A stretch of DNA of 64,000 bases from Burkholderia stagnalis (lineage in GTDB: Bacteria; Pseudomonadota; Gammaproteobacteria; Burkholderiales; Burkholderiaceae): assembly GCF_902830275.1 (NCBI RefSeq), contig NZ_CADESW010000002.1:496001-560000 (forward strand), in the 5' to 3' direction. Each line of letters starts with the position of its first letter. The first letter of the stretch is position 1. Below the pieces are notes generated by a model. That model saw only the letters and a program-made list of their open reading frames with translations. It was not told the origin of the DNA and made no database searches. Made by a program: the position numbers and the translations under genes. This document shows positions 56,198 to 64,000 of this stretch, piece by piece.

Positions 56198-57721
56198 GTG
56201 ACCCAACCGAATCGCTACGATCTGCTCGTCGTCGGCGGCGGCATCAACGGCGCGGGCATTGCGCGCGATGCGGCCGGCCGCGGCCTGTCGGTCCTGCTCT
56301 GCGAGCAGGACGATCTCGCGTCGCACACGTCGTCGGCCAGCACGAAGCTGATTCACGGCGGCCTGCGCTATCTCGAGTACAAGGAATTCGGGCTCGTGCG
56401 CAAGGCGCTGCAGGAGCGCGAGACGCTGCTGCGCGCGGCGCCGCACATCATGTGGCCGCTGCGCTTCGTGATGCCGCACATGCCGAACCTGCGCCCGGCC
56501 TGGCTGATCCGCATCGGCCTGTTCCTCTACGATCACCTCGCGAAGCGCGAGCTGCTGCCCGGCTCGCGCGGCATCGACATGCGCCGCCATCCGGCCGGCG
56601 CGCCGCTGATCGATTCGATCAAGCGCGGCTTCGTGTATTCCGACGGCTGGGTCGACGATGCGCGCCTCGTCGTGCTGAACGCGCTCGACGCGAAGGAGCG
56701 CGGCGCCGAGATCCTCACGCGCACCAAGCTGGTGTCCGCCGAGCGGCGCGGCGACGAATGGGAAGCGCGGCTGCAGCACGCGGACGGCTCGATCCATGTC
56801 GTGCATGCCCGCGCGATCGCGAACGCGGCCGGCCCGTGGGTCGGCGACGTGCTGCACGGCGCGCTCGGCCGCGGCGCGCAGCACAGCGTGCGCCTCGTGA
56901 AGGGCAGCCACATCATCACGCGCCGCCTGTTCGATCATGATCACGCGTACATCTTCCAGAACCCGGACAAGCGGATCATCTTCGCGATTCCGTACGAGCG
57001 CGACTTCACGCTGATCGGCACGACCGACGTCGAATACACGAGCGATCCGGCCAAGGTCGCGATCGACGGCAACGAGACGCAGTACCTGTGCGACTCGATC
57101 AACCGCTACTTCAAGCGCAAGATCGCGCCGGCCGACGTGCACTGGACCTATTCGGGCGTGCGCCCGCTGCTCGAGGACGAGAACGCGGCGAACGCATCGG
57201 CCGTCACGCGCGACTACCGCCTCGAGCTGGACGACGGCGCGGGCGCGCCGCTGCTGTCGGTGTTCGGCGGCAAGATCACGACGTTCCGCAAGCTCGCGGA
57301 AGAAGCCGGCGACATGCTGTGCCGCGCGCTCGGCCGCGACGCCGCGCCGTGGACGGCCGGCGCGCCGCTGCCGGGCGGCGACATCGCCGATGCGAAGTTC
57401 GACGTGTTCGCCGGGCAGTTCGCGAAGCGTCACCCGTGGCTGCCCGCCGCGCTCGCGCGCCGCCTGGCGCGCGCGTACGGCACGCGCGCCGAGCGCGTGG
57501 TCGGCGGCGCGAAGTCGCTCGCCGAGCTCGGCGCCGAAATCGCGCCCGGCATCCACGAAGCCGAACTGCGCTACCTGCGCGACGTCGAATGGGCGACCCG
57601 CGCGCAGGACGTGCTGTGGCGCCGCTCGAAGCTCGGCCTGCACGTCGCGCCGGGCACGCTCGACACGGTGACGGCCGCGCTCGACGCGTGGTTCGCCGCC
57701 GCGCAAGTGCATCACGCCTGA
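56198..57721 (+). CDS. glpD: Aerobic glycerol-3-phosphate dehydrogenase
   Basis: A membrane-associated FAD enzyme that oxidises glycerol 3-phosphate to DHAP and feeds electrons to ubiquinone. The 507 residues match. FAD site VVGGGINGAGIARDAAGRG, STKLIHGGLRYLEYKEFGLV and GTTDVEYTSDPAKVAI are typical. The start is GTG at 56198-56200 after AAGGACAGCAG. Downstream are glpK and glpF, forming the glycerol operon. The upstream region carries the GlpR operator candidate and, further off, the palindromic element. Confidence 0.95.
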   Translation: MTQPNRYDLLVVGGGINGAGIARDAAGRGLSVLLCEQDDLASHTSSASTKLIHGGLRYLEYKEFGLVRKALQERETLLRAAPHIMWPLRFVMPHMPNLRPAWLIRIGLFLYDHLAKRELLPGSRGIDMRRHPAGAPLIDSIKRGFVYSDGWVDDARLVVLNALDAKERGAEILTRTKLVSAERRGDEWEARLQHADGSIHVVHARAIANAAGPWVGDVLHGALGRGAQHSVRLVKGSHIITRRLFDHDHAYIFQNPDKRIIFAIPYERDFTLIGTTDVEYTSDPAKVAIDGNETQYLCDSINRYFKRKIAPADVHWTYSGVRPLLEDENAANASAVTRDYRLELDDGAGAPLLSVFGGKITTFRKLAEEAGDMLCRALGRDAAPWTAGAPLPGGDIADAKFDVFAGQFAKRHPWLPAALARRLARAYGTRAERVVGGAKSLAELGAEIAPGIHEAELRYLRDVEWATRAQDVLWRRSKLGLHVAPGTLDTVTAALDAWFAAAQVHHA

Positions 57722-57802
57722 CCGATTCACGACTCACCCAGACGCGCCGCCTTCGTGCGGCGCGCATCACAACTAAGCCAATTACGGATGGAGATGAGAG
57801 AC

Positions 57803-59305
57803 ATGCAGGATCAGTACATTCTCGCGCTCGACCAGGGCACGACGAGCTCCCGCGCGATGCTGTTCGATCGCCAGGGCAATATCGTGTCGACTGCGCAAAA
57901 GGAATTCGAGCAGATCTACCCGCAACCCGGCTGGGTCGAGCACGACCCGCAGGAAATCTGGTCGACGCAGGCCGGCGTCGCCGCCGAGGCCGTCACCCGC
58001 ACGGGCCTGAACGGCACGTCGATCGCCGCGATCGGCATCACCAACCAGCGCGAAACCACGATCGTCTGGGATCGCGAGACGGGCCAGCCCGTCTACAACG
58101 CGATCGTCTGGCAGGACCGCCGCACCGCCGACTTCTGCGACGCGCTGAAGGCGCAGGGCCTCGAGGCGAAGGTGCGCGCGAAGACGGGCCTGCCGATCGA
58201 CGCGTACTTCTCCGCCACCAAGATCCGCTGGATCCTCGACAACGTGCCCGGCGCGCGCGACAAGGCGCAGCGCGGCGAGCTCGCGTTCGGCACCGTCGAC
58301 AGCTGGCTCGTGTGGAACTTCACGAAGCACGAGCTGCACGTGACCGACGTGACGAACGCGTCGCGCACGATGCTGTTCAACATCCACACGCGCCAGTGGG
58401 ACAACGAGCTGCTCGAACTGCTCGACATCCCGCGCAGCATGCTGCCGGAAGTGAAGGCATCGTCGGAGATCTACGGCCACACGAAGACCACCGTCTTCGC
58501 GTCGAAGATCCCGCTCGCGGGCATCGCCGGCGACCAGCAGGCCGCCCTCTTCGGCCAGATGTGCACGACGTCGGGCATGGTGAAGAACACCTACGGCACC
58601 GGCTGCTTCCTGATGATGAACACCGGCAGCAAGCCGATCGAGTCGAAGAACAACCTCGTCACGACGATCGCCTGGCAGATCGGCGACGACGTGCAGTACG
58701 CGCTCGAAGGCAGCATCTTCATCGCGGGCGCGGTCGTGCAGTGGCTGCGCGACGGCCTCGGCATCATCAAGAGCGCGGCGGAAATCGAAGCGCTCGCGGA
58801 AAGCGTGCCGCACACCGACGGCGTGTACCTCGTGCCTGCGTTCGCCGGCCTCGGCGCGCCGCACTGGAACGCCCGCGCGCGCGGCTCGCTGTTCGGCGTC
58901 ACGCGCGGCACGACGTCCGCGCACCTCGCGCGCGCGGCGCTCGATTCGATCGCGTACCAGTCGCTCGACGTGCTCGCGGCGATGGAAGCCGATTCCGGGA
59001 TCAGCGTCGGCGAACTGCGCGTCGACGGCGGCGCCAGCGCGAATAACCTGCTGATGCAGTTCCAGGCGGACCTGCTCGGCGTCGACGCGGTGCGTCCGCA
59101 GATCACCGAGACGACCGCGCTCGGCGCGGCCTATCTCGCGGGCCTCGCGATCGGCTACTGGAAGAACCTCGACGAACTGCGCAGCCAGTGGCAGCTCGAC
59201 CGCCGCTTCTCGCCGTCGATGCAGAAGGAGCAGGTCGAACGCTGCATGTCGGGCTGGCAGCGTGCGGTGCGCGCCGCGAAGGCGTGGGCCGACGACACCC
59301 AGTAA
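57803..59305 (+). CDS. glpK: Glycerol kinase
   Basis: Phosphorylates glycerol with ATP, trapping it in the cell. The 500 residues match. Features: [13 protein letters not shown] at the N-terminus, [47 protein letters not shown] and [18 protein letters not shown]. Two more in-frame ATG codons lie 9 and 15 bases upstream, but [10 protein letters not shown] with GGAG before it fits the family. It follows glpD by 81 bases. Confidence 0.97.
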   Translation: MQDQYILALDQGTTSSRAMLFDRQGNIVSTAQKEFEQIYPQPGWVEHDPQEIWSTQAGVAAEAVTRTGLNGTSIAAIGITNQRETTIVWDRETGQPVYNAIVWQDRRTADFCDALKAQGLEAKVRAKTGLPIDAYFSATKIRWILDNVPGARDKAQRGELAFGTVDSWLVWNFTKHELHVTDVTNASRTMLFNIHTRQWDNELLELLDIPRSMLPEVKASSEIYGHTKTTVFASKIPLAGIAGDQQAALFGQMCTTSGMVKNTYGTGCFLMMNTGSKPIESKNNLVTTIAWQIGDDVQYALEGSIFIAGAVVQWLRDGLGIIKSAAEIEALAESVPHTDGVYLVPAFAGLGAPHWNARARGSLFGVTRGTTSAHLARAALDSIAYQSLDVLAAMEADSGISVGELRVDGGASANNLLMQFQADLLGVDAVRPQITETTALGAAYLAGLAIGYWKNLDELRSQWQLDRRFSPSMQKEQVERCMSGWQRAVRAAKAWADDTQ

Positions 59306-59385
59306 CCGTCCGCGGCAATCACGCAATACAACAATGCAGGCGGGCCGCGCGACGCGCGAGTCCGCCGCAACCTACGAGAGACAAC

Positions 59386-60102
59386 ATGTCACCTTATTTC
59401 GCAGAATTCATCGGCACCGCGATCCTCGTGCTGCTCGGCAACGGCGCGGTCGCCAACGTGCTGCTCGCCAACACCAAGGGCAAGGGCGCCGACCTCATCG
59501 TGATCGTGTGGGGCTGGGCGATGGCCGTCTTCGTCGCCGTGTACGTGACCGCGTCGTTCAGCGGCGCGCACCTGAACCCGATCGTCACGGTCAGCCTCGC
59601 GCTCGCGCACAAGTTCGCGTGGTCGAAGGTCGGCGGCTACATCCTCGCGCAGATGCTCGGCGGCATGGCGGGTGCGCTGCTCGTGTGGCTCGCGTATCGC
59701 CAGCACTTCGCGAAGGAAGCCGATCCGGACCTGAAGCTCGCGGTGTTCTGCACCGCGCCGGCGATCCGCAGCGTGCGCCACAACGTGCTGACCGAAGCGA
59801 TCTGCACGTTCGTGCTGATCCTCGGCGTGCTGTATCTCGCGTCGCCGCAGGTCGGCCTCGGCGCGCTCGACGCGCTGCCGGTCGGCCTGCTCGTGCTCGG
59901 CATCGGCATCTCGCTCGGCGGCCCGACCGGCTACGCGATGAGCCCGGCGCGCGACCTCGCGCCGCGCCTCATGCACGCGCTGCTGCCGATTCCCGGCAAG
60001 CGCGACAGCGACTGGCGCTACGCGTGGATTCCGGTGATCGGCCCGCTGCTCGGCGGGTCGCTCGCGGCGGGGCTGTACCTGTCGCTGCACGTGCCGCACT
60101 GA
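59386..60102 (+). CDS. glpF: Glycerol facilitator (aquaglyceroporin) with altered NPA motifs
   Basis: A 238-residue inner-membrane channel with six membrane segments and two half-helices. The family motifs are present but altered: the first NPA reads Asn64-Pro65-Ile66 (AHLNPIVT), and the second reads Ser186-Pro187-Ala188 followed by Arg189-Asp190. Arg189 is the selectivity-filter residue. It is the last gene of the glpDKF run and ends at a terminator. The altered motifs could change glycerol or water passage; similar variants may occur in relatives. Confidence 0.92.
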   Translation: MSPYFAEFIGTAILVLLGNGAVANVLLANTKGKGADLIVIVWGWAMAVFVAVYVTASFSGAHLNPIVTVSLALAHKFAWSKVGGYILAQMLGGMAGALLVWLAYRQHFAKEADPDLKLAVFCTAPAIRSVRHNVLTEAICTFVLILGVLYLASPQVGLGALDALPVGLLVLGIGISLGGPTGYAMSPARDLAPRLMHALLPIPGKRDSDWRYAWIPVIGPLLGGSLAAGLYLSLHVPH

Positions 60103-60141
60103 CGCACCCGCTACGCAGACGCTGCGCGCGTCGACACCCGA

Positions 60142-60175
60142 CAGCCCGCGCGCCGCAAGGCCGCGGGCTGTTTTT
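60142..60175 (+). terminator. Terminator of the glp operon
   Basis: CAGCCCGCG and CGCGGGCTG form the stem, followed by TTTTTC. It begins about 40 bases after the glpF stop and lies directly against the start of the EamA remnant. Confidence 0.85.
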
Positions 60176-60240
60176 CATCCGCCCGGCGCCGACCGCAGCG
60201 TCTTCAGCTTTGCGCCCGCATCGGCGAGCGCCGCGGGCGC

Positions 60241-60744
60241 CACCGGCGCACCGCGCTCGTCGGCGCCTGCCTCGCGAGCATCTCGCAATCCTCGGACGGG
60301 CACCCCGAATCGGCGACGTCGATCGGCTTTGCGCTGCTGTCCGCGCTGATGTTCGGGCTCGGGTTCTGGCTGCAGGGCGCCTTCGCGGTCAAGAGCCTCG
60401 GCGTCGTCAGCGCGCTGTGGATCTACTGCCTGACCGCCGTCGTGATCCTGTTCACGACGCTCGCGCAGCGGCGCAAGCTGGCCGCGCTGCCGCGCTCGAT
60501 CGTCGCGCCGATCATGTCGATCAGCCTGTTCAGCCTGCTCGGCTTCTGCACGCTCGCCTACGGCGCGACCACCGGGCACGTGGCGATCGTCACCGTCCTC
60601 AGTTCGCTCGCGAGCGGCGTCAGCGCGCTGCTCGGCTTCTTCGTGCGCGGCGAGCGGCCGAGCGCGCTGCAGTGGCTCGGCATCGCGACGATCATCGCGG
60701 GCGTGGTGATGCTCAAGCCGACGCCGCAGGCGCTGATGGGCTGA
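60241..60744 (+). pseudogene. EamA (DMT) transporter remnant, 5' half missing
   Basis: The reading frame from about 60241 (TALVGACLASIS) through MFGLGFWLQGAFAVKSLG to VMLKPTPQALMG matches the second EamA domain of a drug/metabolite transporter, with helix starts TGHVAIVTVLSSLASG and LLGFFVRGERPSALQWLG. The first domain and the start codon are missing; upstream is only the glp terminator. The first in-frame ATG is at 60349 and would give 131 residues and about four helices. A deletion at the glpF side is the simplest explanation. Confidence 0.7.
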
Positions 60745-60840
60745 GTGGCGGATCGCGCACTGCGGCGTTGTCAGCACGCGCGTGAAAGCACGTATCATGG
60801 CGGCTGAAGGGCGTCGCCGACGCCCTGCTTCTTCACCGCC

Positions 60841-61527
60841 ATGCTCGATCACCTCATCTGCGACTGCGACGGCGTGCTCGTCGACAGCGAAGTCATCGCC
60901 GACCGCGTACTCCTCGAAACGCTGTCCGCCACATTCCCGCACATCGATTTCGAGGCCGCCGCGAAAACCGCGTTCGGCCAGCAGACGTCGCGCTTCCTCG
61001 CCGGCCTCGAAACGCGCTACGGCATCACGATGCCCGGCAACTTCATCGAGACCATCGAGCACAACATCGAAGCGGGGCTCGCGCAATCGCTCGCGCCGAT
61101 CACCGGCGTGCGCGACGCGCTGCTGCAAGTGGGCCTGCCTGCGGCGGTCGTGTCGAACAGCCGCCTCGCGCGCGTGCGCAGCTCGCTGAAGCGCGCGGCG
61201 CTCACCGAGATCTTCGGCGAGCGCGTATTCAGCGCCGAGCAGGTCGCGCGGCCGAAGCCCTACCCCGACGTCTACCTGCATGCGGCAAGCACGCTCGGCG
61301 TTGCGCCGGCGCGCTGCATCGTCGTCGAGGACAGCGTGTCGGGCCTGAATGCCGCGCGCGCGGCCGGCATGAAGACGATCGCGTTCGTCGGCGCGAGCCA
61401 CATCCCCGACAATTACGCGGACGCGCTGCGCGCGATGGGCATCACGCGGATCATGCGCCACATGGACGAGCTGCCGTCGCTCGTCGCCGCCGGCATGCGC
61501 GGCGAGTTCGGCGACGTGCAGTCGTAA
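60841..61527 (+). CDS. HAD-superfamily phosphatase (subfamily IA, YieH-like)
   Basis: A 228-residue phosphatase. Motif I is CDCDGVLVDSE with Asp8 and Asp10; motif II is VVSNSRL (Ser), motif III the Lys in ARPKPYPDVYL, and motif IV VEDSVSGLNAARAAG. The helical cap lies at about residues 16-85. Relatives act on phosphosugars such as 6-phosphogluconate; the substrate is not determined here. No clear operon partner: the EamA remnant is before it and the ribB gene is convergent. Confidence 0.88.
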   Translation: MLDHLICDCDGVLVDSEVIADRVLLETLSATFPHIDFEAAAKTAFGQQTSRFLAGLETRYGITMPGNFIETIEHNIEAGLAQSLAPITGVRDALLQVGLPAAVVSNSRLARVRSSLKRAALTEIFGERVFSAEQVARPKPYPDVYLHAASTLGVAPARCIVVEDSVSGLNAARAAGMKTIAFVGASHIPDNYADALRAMGITRIMRHMDELPSLVAAGMRGEFGDVQS

Positions 61528-61692
61528 TTCCGGCGACGCCTCCTGCGGGCGCGGGCGCGTCGCTTGTCATGCGTCGCGATGCGAGCGCGGCGCGCGATGC
61601 GCCGCGCGGGACGCAGTGGTCAGTCAGGCCACCGGGGCGCCCCTTCAACCGGCTGGGGATTCGTCGGGAACGGATGAGCCCCGGCCGTTCGA

Positions 61693-62415
61693 TCAGGCTT
61701 CGCTGAGGCAGCCTTCGCGCGCGGCCGCCAGCGCCTCGCGAAACTCGACCAGCTCCGCGATCGTCAGCATCGGCAGGCCGTGCTGTTGCGCGAAACGCGC
61801 GACGTCGTCGCCGCGCGTCATCGTGCCGTCCGGGTTCATCAGCTCGCACAGCACGCCGGCCGGCTTCAGCCCCGCGAGAATCGCGAGGTCGACCGTGCCT
61901 TCGGTGTGGCCGCGGCGCGCGAGCACGCCGCCCGGCTGCGCGCGCAGCGGGAACACGTGGCCCGGGCGGACGATGTCGTGCGGCACCGCGTCGTCGGCGA
62001 TCGCCGCGCGGATCGTCGTCACGCGGTCGGCCGCCGACACGCCCGTATGCACGCCTTCGCGCGCCTCGATCGACACCGTGAACGCCGTGCCGTTGCGGCT
62101 CTCGTTGGTCTGCACCATCGGCGGCAGCTCGAGCGCGCGCACCTTGTCGTCGGTCAGGCACAGGCAGACGATGCCGCTGCACTCGCGGATCAGCAGCGCC
62201 ATCGTCTCGGGCGTGATGCGCTCGGCGGCGACGATCAGGTCGGCTTCGTTCTCGCGGTCGTGATCGTCCTGCAGCACGACCGCGCGGCCCGCGCGCAACG
62301 CGTCGAGCGCGGCGGCAATGCGCGGCGGCACCGGTTCGGCGTCGAGCAGAGGAAGGTCGGCGAAGGCGTCGGCGGGCGCCGACGAACGGGGCAAAGCGGC
62401 AGAGGTAAAGGACAT
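61693..62415 (-). CDS. ribB: 3,4-Dihydroxy-2-butanone 4-phosphate synthase
   Basis: Makes the four-carbon unit of riboflavin from ribulose 5-phosphate. The 240 residues hold only the DHBP synthase domain, with [19 protein letters not shown], the acidic loop, [35 protein letters not shown] (partly quoted by family) and [17 protein letters not shown]. There is no GTP cyclohydrolase II domain. The start at 62413-62415 is chosen by family and lies downstream of an FMN riboswitch, so synthesis is shut down when FMN is high. Confidence 0.95.
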   Translation of the reverse strand: MSFTSAALPRSSAPADAFADLPLLDAEPVPPRIAAALDALRAGRAVVLQDDHDRENEADLIVAAERITPETMALLIRECSGIVCLCLTDDKVRALELPPMVQTNESRNGTAFTVSIEAREGVHTGVSAADRVTTIRAAIADDAVPHDIVRPGHVFPLRAQPGGVLARRGHTEGTVDLAILAGLKPAGVLCELMNPDGTMTRGDDVARFAQQHGLPMLTIAELVEFREALAAAREGCLSEA

Positions 62416-62535
62416 GTGAAACGCTCCTCGCAATTCGATGTGGGCGAAAAACGTTTCAGGGCATTGCAAACAGACAGAACGACGATCCGCCTCGCGCGCG
62501 GCGCAAAGCGGCCCTGACGGACATGACTATCTGCA

Positions 62536-62680
62536 CATCTTCTCTCATCCGGACTGTGACCGTCGGCTCTGGCATTCGACCAGATCTGCTGACCCCGCGC
62601 AGGCTGCGCGGGCGCTCGCGGGCTCGCCGGCTTACGCCAGCCTACCGCCGGTGGGGAATTCCGCCCCGCCCTGAAGACGC
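62536..62680 (-). promoter_or_regulatory. FMN riboswitch (RFN element)
   Basis: On the minus strand, the conserved boxes appear in order: TCTTCAGGGCGGGG, AATTCCCCACCGGCGGTA, AGCCCGCGAGCGCC, GGTCAGCAGATCTGGT, GAATGCCAGAGCCGACGGTC, and ACAGTCCGGATGAGAGAAGA. This is the full RFN aptamer, 121 bases before the ribB start. The region between (62416-62535) should hold the expression platform. Confidence 0.95.
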
Positions 62681-62805
62681 ACTGATTGCCGGAAAAACCG
62701 GCCGGCAAAGCATACAACAGCTGCACGCGCGGCGCAGCGAACTTCATGCAAGACCTTACTGACGACGCCGTCTAACGACATCGTCCGAATGGACTGGCGC
62801 GGCCA

Positions 62806-62863
62806 GCTAGGCGGGGCCGCCCAGGCGCGGCCGGCAAGGTATCGCCGGCCAGGTGCGCCTAGC
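62806..62863. repeat. Nested hairpin at the end of the XRE-cupin gene
   Basis: GCTAGGCG and CGCCTAGC form the outer stem, with GGCCGGC and GCCGGCC inside (62829-62850). It overlaps the stop codon of the XRE-cupin gene on the minus strand and has no T-run, so it is a GC-rich structure of uncertain role rather than a clear terminator. Confidence 0.45.
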
Positions 62864-63542
62864 CCGCCGCCCGCGCCGCATCCGGCACGAGCCAGCGCGG
62901 CGGCACCTCCGGGCTCACCGTCACGCGAAACGCACGCGCCTCGCTGTCGCCCGGGTTGCGCAGGCTGTACGGCTGGTCGGCGTCGAACACGATCGCATCG
63001 CCGGTCGCGAGCAACTGGCGGCGCTCGTGCACGCTCACCTCGAGCGTGCCCTCGCTGACCACGAGGTTGACCGTCGTACCCGGCGCGCGGCGCGCGCCCG
63101 GCTCGGTGTGCAGCGGCGCGATCCGCAGCTCGTGGAACTCGGCCGCGGCCGGCTCGCCTTCCGGATAGAGCGCGCGCGCCGAGAAGCGCCCGTTCGAGCT
63201 GACGACGCGCGATGCGCGCTCGGCCGCGAGATGCTCGAAGCCGTTCACCGCATGGCGGCGCAGGAACGCCGCGACGGACACCTTCAGCGCCGCGGCGATC
63301 TTGCACAGCACCTTGATCGACGGCACGCTGCGCGCCGACTCGATCTGCGCGAGCATCGCACGCGACACGCCGGACAGCCGCGCGAGCGCATCGAGCGACA
63401 GTTGCCGCTCGGCGCGCAGCCGCGCGAGATTGACGCCGACGACCTGCTCGAGCACGTCGAGCGACGCCTGCGTCCGGACATCGACGGCATTGCCGGACTC
63501 CACGGAAGACACATCGCGCACCAGCGCCAGGGGTGAATACAT
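62859..63542 (-). CDS. XRE-family regulator with C-terminal cupin domain
   Basis: A 227-residue regulator. The HTH (about residues 38-92) reads NLARLRAERQLSLDALARLSGVSRAMLAQIESARSVPSI (partly quoted by family), followed by a cupin (about 115-215) with LVVSEGTLEVSVHERRQLLATGDAIVFDADQPYSLRN. Such regulators of the SutR/PuuR type often control amino acid or polyamine genes. A GGAGG site precedes the ATG at 63542. The MFS gene lies beyond it on the same strand, and it may regulate that gene. Confidence 0.9.
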   Translation of the reverse strand: MYSPLALVRDVSSVESGNAVDVRTQASLDVLEQVVGVNLARLRAERQLSLDALARLSGVSRAMLAQIESARSVPSIKVLCKIAAALKVSVAAFLRRHAVNGFEHLAAERASRVVSSNGRFSARALYPEGEPAAAEFHELRIAPLHTEPGARRAPGTTVNLVVSEGTLEVSVHERRQLLATGDAIVFDADQPYSLRNPGDSEARAFRVTVSPEVPPRWLVPDAARAAG

Positions 63543-63728
63543 TGCATTGCCTCCGGGCCGCGGCGCGGCCCTGCGAATGATGGGGTAAGCCGGATGAGTA
63601 TCGGGTTGCGCCTCGATCGAAGCGCGTACCGAGACGCTATCACCCGGCTTTCCACGGGCAAACGAAGTTATCTTCACACCGTTATCAGCATCGCGGAGGA
63701 ATGCGTTCCGCCACGGTCCGTTCCCACG

Positions 63729-64000
63729 CTATTGCGCCGTCGCGCGCGTTGCACGCTGCGCCGGGCCGCGCGCATCGAGCCGCGCCGCGAGCCACGTGAC
63801 GGCGAGCGCCGCGCCGGTCACCGCGGCCGCGACCCACGGCAGCGCATCGAGCGCGACGCCGTGGCCGAGCGCGAGGCCGCCGAGCCACGCGCCGCCCGCG
63901 TTGCCCACGTTGAACGCGCCGATGTTGAGGGTCGACGCGAGATGCGGCGCGCGCGCCGCCTTCTCGACGACGCGCGCCTGCAGCGGCGGCACCGTCGCGA
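63729..64000 (-). CDS. MFS transporter (DHA1-type), C-terminal end only
   Basis: The last about 90 residues of an efflux-type MFS protein. The segment NIGAFNVGNAGGAWLGGLALGHG is typical of helices 11-12 of the AraJ/purine-efflux group, and VPPLQARVVEKAA-type sequence precedes it. The gene runs off the window at 64000. It is upstream of the XRE-cupin gene on the same strand. Confidence 0.8.
   Translation of the reverse strand, partial: ATVPPLQARVVEKAARAPHLASTLNIGAFNVGNAGGAWLGGLALGHGVALDALPWVAAAVTGAALAVTWLAARLDARGPAQRATRATAQ

Overview
The window is a GC-rich (roughly two-thirds G+C) chromosomal segment of a betaproteobacterium, almost certainly Burkholderia and most likely the Burkholderia cepacia complex. 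This rests on protein resemblance (RecA of 356 residues, PglL next to a type IV pilin, WaaF, SucCD, BepA) and on codon use with G/C at nearly every third position. It reads as core chromosome-1 housekeeping DNA with small accessory islands. I see no prophage, insertion sequence with a transposase, CRISPR array or rRNA operon.

Layout. 1-5100 (minus strand): purC (cut by the window edge), fba, pyk and pgk, i.e. lower glycolysis with its own terminators. 5300-13550: azlCD, ilvE, a small zinc-finger protein, waaF, an NTF2-like protein, a YheT-type hydrolase, the BepA protease and moaC. 13560-18700: a less GC-rich secreted protein, a candidate small RNA, two envelope proteins, then the pilin gene pilA directly upstream of the O-oligosaccharyltransferase pglL. 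18770-24500 (minus): a TerC-type exporter, sucCD, a DUF2889 protein, and recA-recX behind a LexA box. 24690-28870: a TctDE-like two-component system followed by an MHS-family transporter with an unusual extracytoplasmic insert. 28966: tRNA-Met with a consensus promoter and a terminator.

29260-39200 is a regulator-rich accessory stretch. It holds an HxlR regulator with a PLP decarboxylase, a truncated MFS gene and a short-chain dehydrogenase, all sharing three 15-bp operator-like palindromes. It continues with a LysR regulator, a GlxA-type regulator divergent from an isonitrile-hydratase-like gene, a cupin, an orphan PAAR protein, a MAPEG protein and dctA. 39600-53910: a large bifunctional penicillin-binding protein, GFA and DUF1272 zinc proteins, a GntR regulator with dgoD, CopD, a pair of cytochromes c, an RhlE helicase, a di-iron protein and a gamma-glutamyltransferase-like enzyme. 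54120-60100 is the glycerol regulon (glpR, glpD, glpK, glpF). 60200-64000: an EamA transporter remnant, a HAD phosphatase, ribB under an FMN riboswitch, an XRE-cupin regulator and the end of an MFS gene.

Most unusual observations: (1) a 205-bp near-perfect palindromic element at 55825-56029 that lies in frame inside the signal-peptide coding region of a small lipoprotein gene next to glpD; (2) three matching 15-bp palindromes that suggest a compact HxlR regulon; (3) a promoter-hairpin-T-run unit at 14216-14352 that looks like an orphan small RNA or leader attenuator; (4) a GntR gene whose only plausible start is ATT; (5) an SDR in which Phe replaces the catalytic Tyr.
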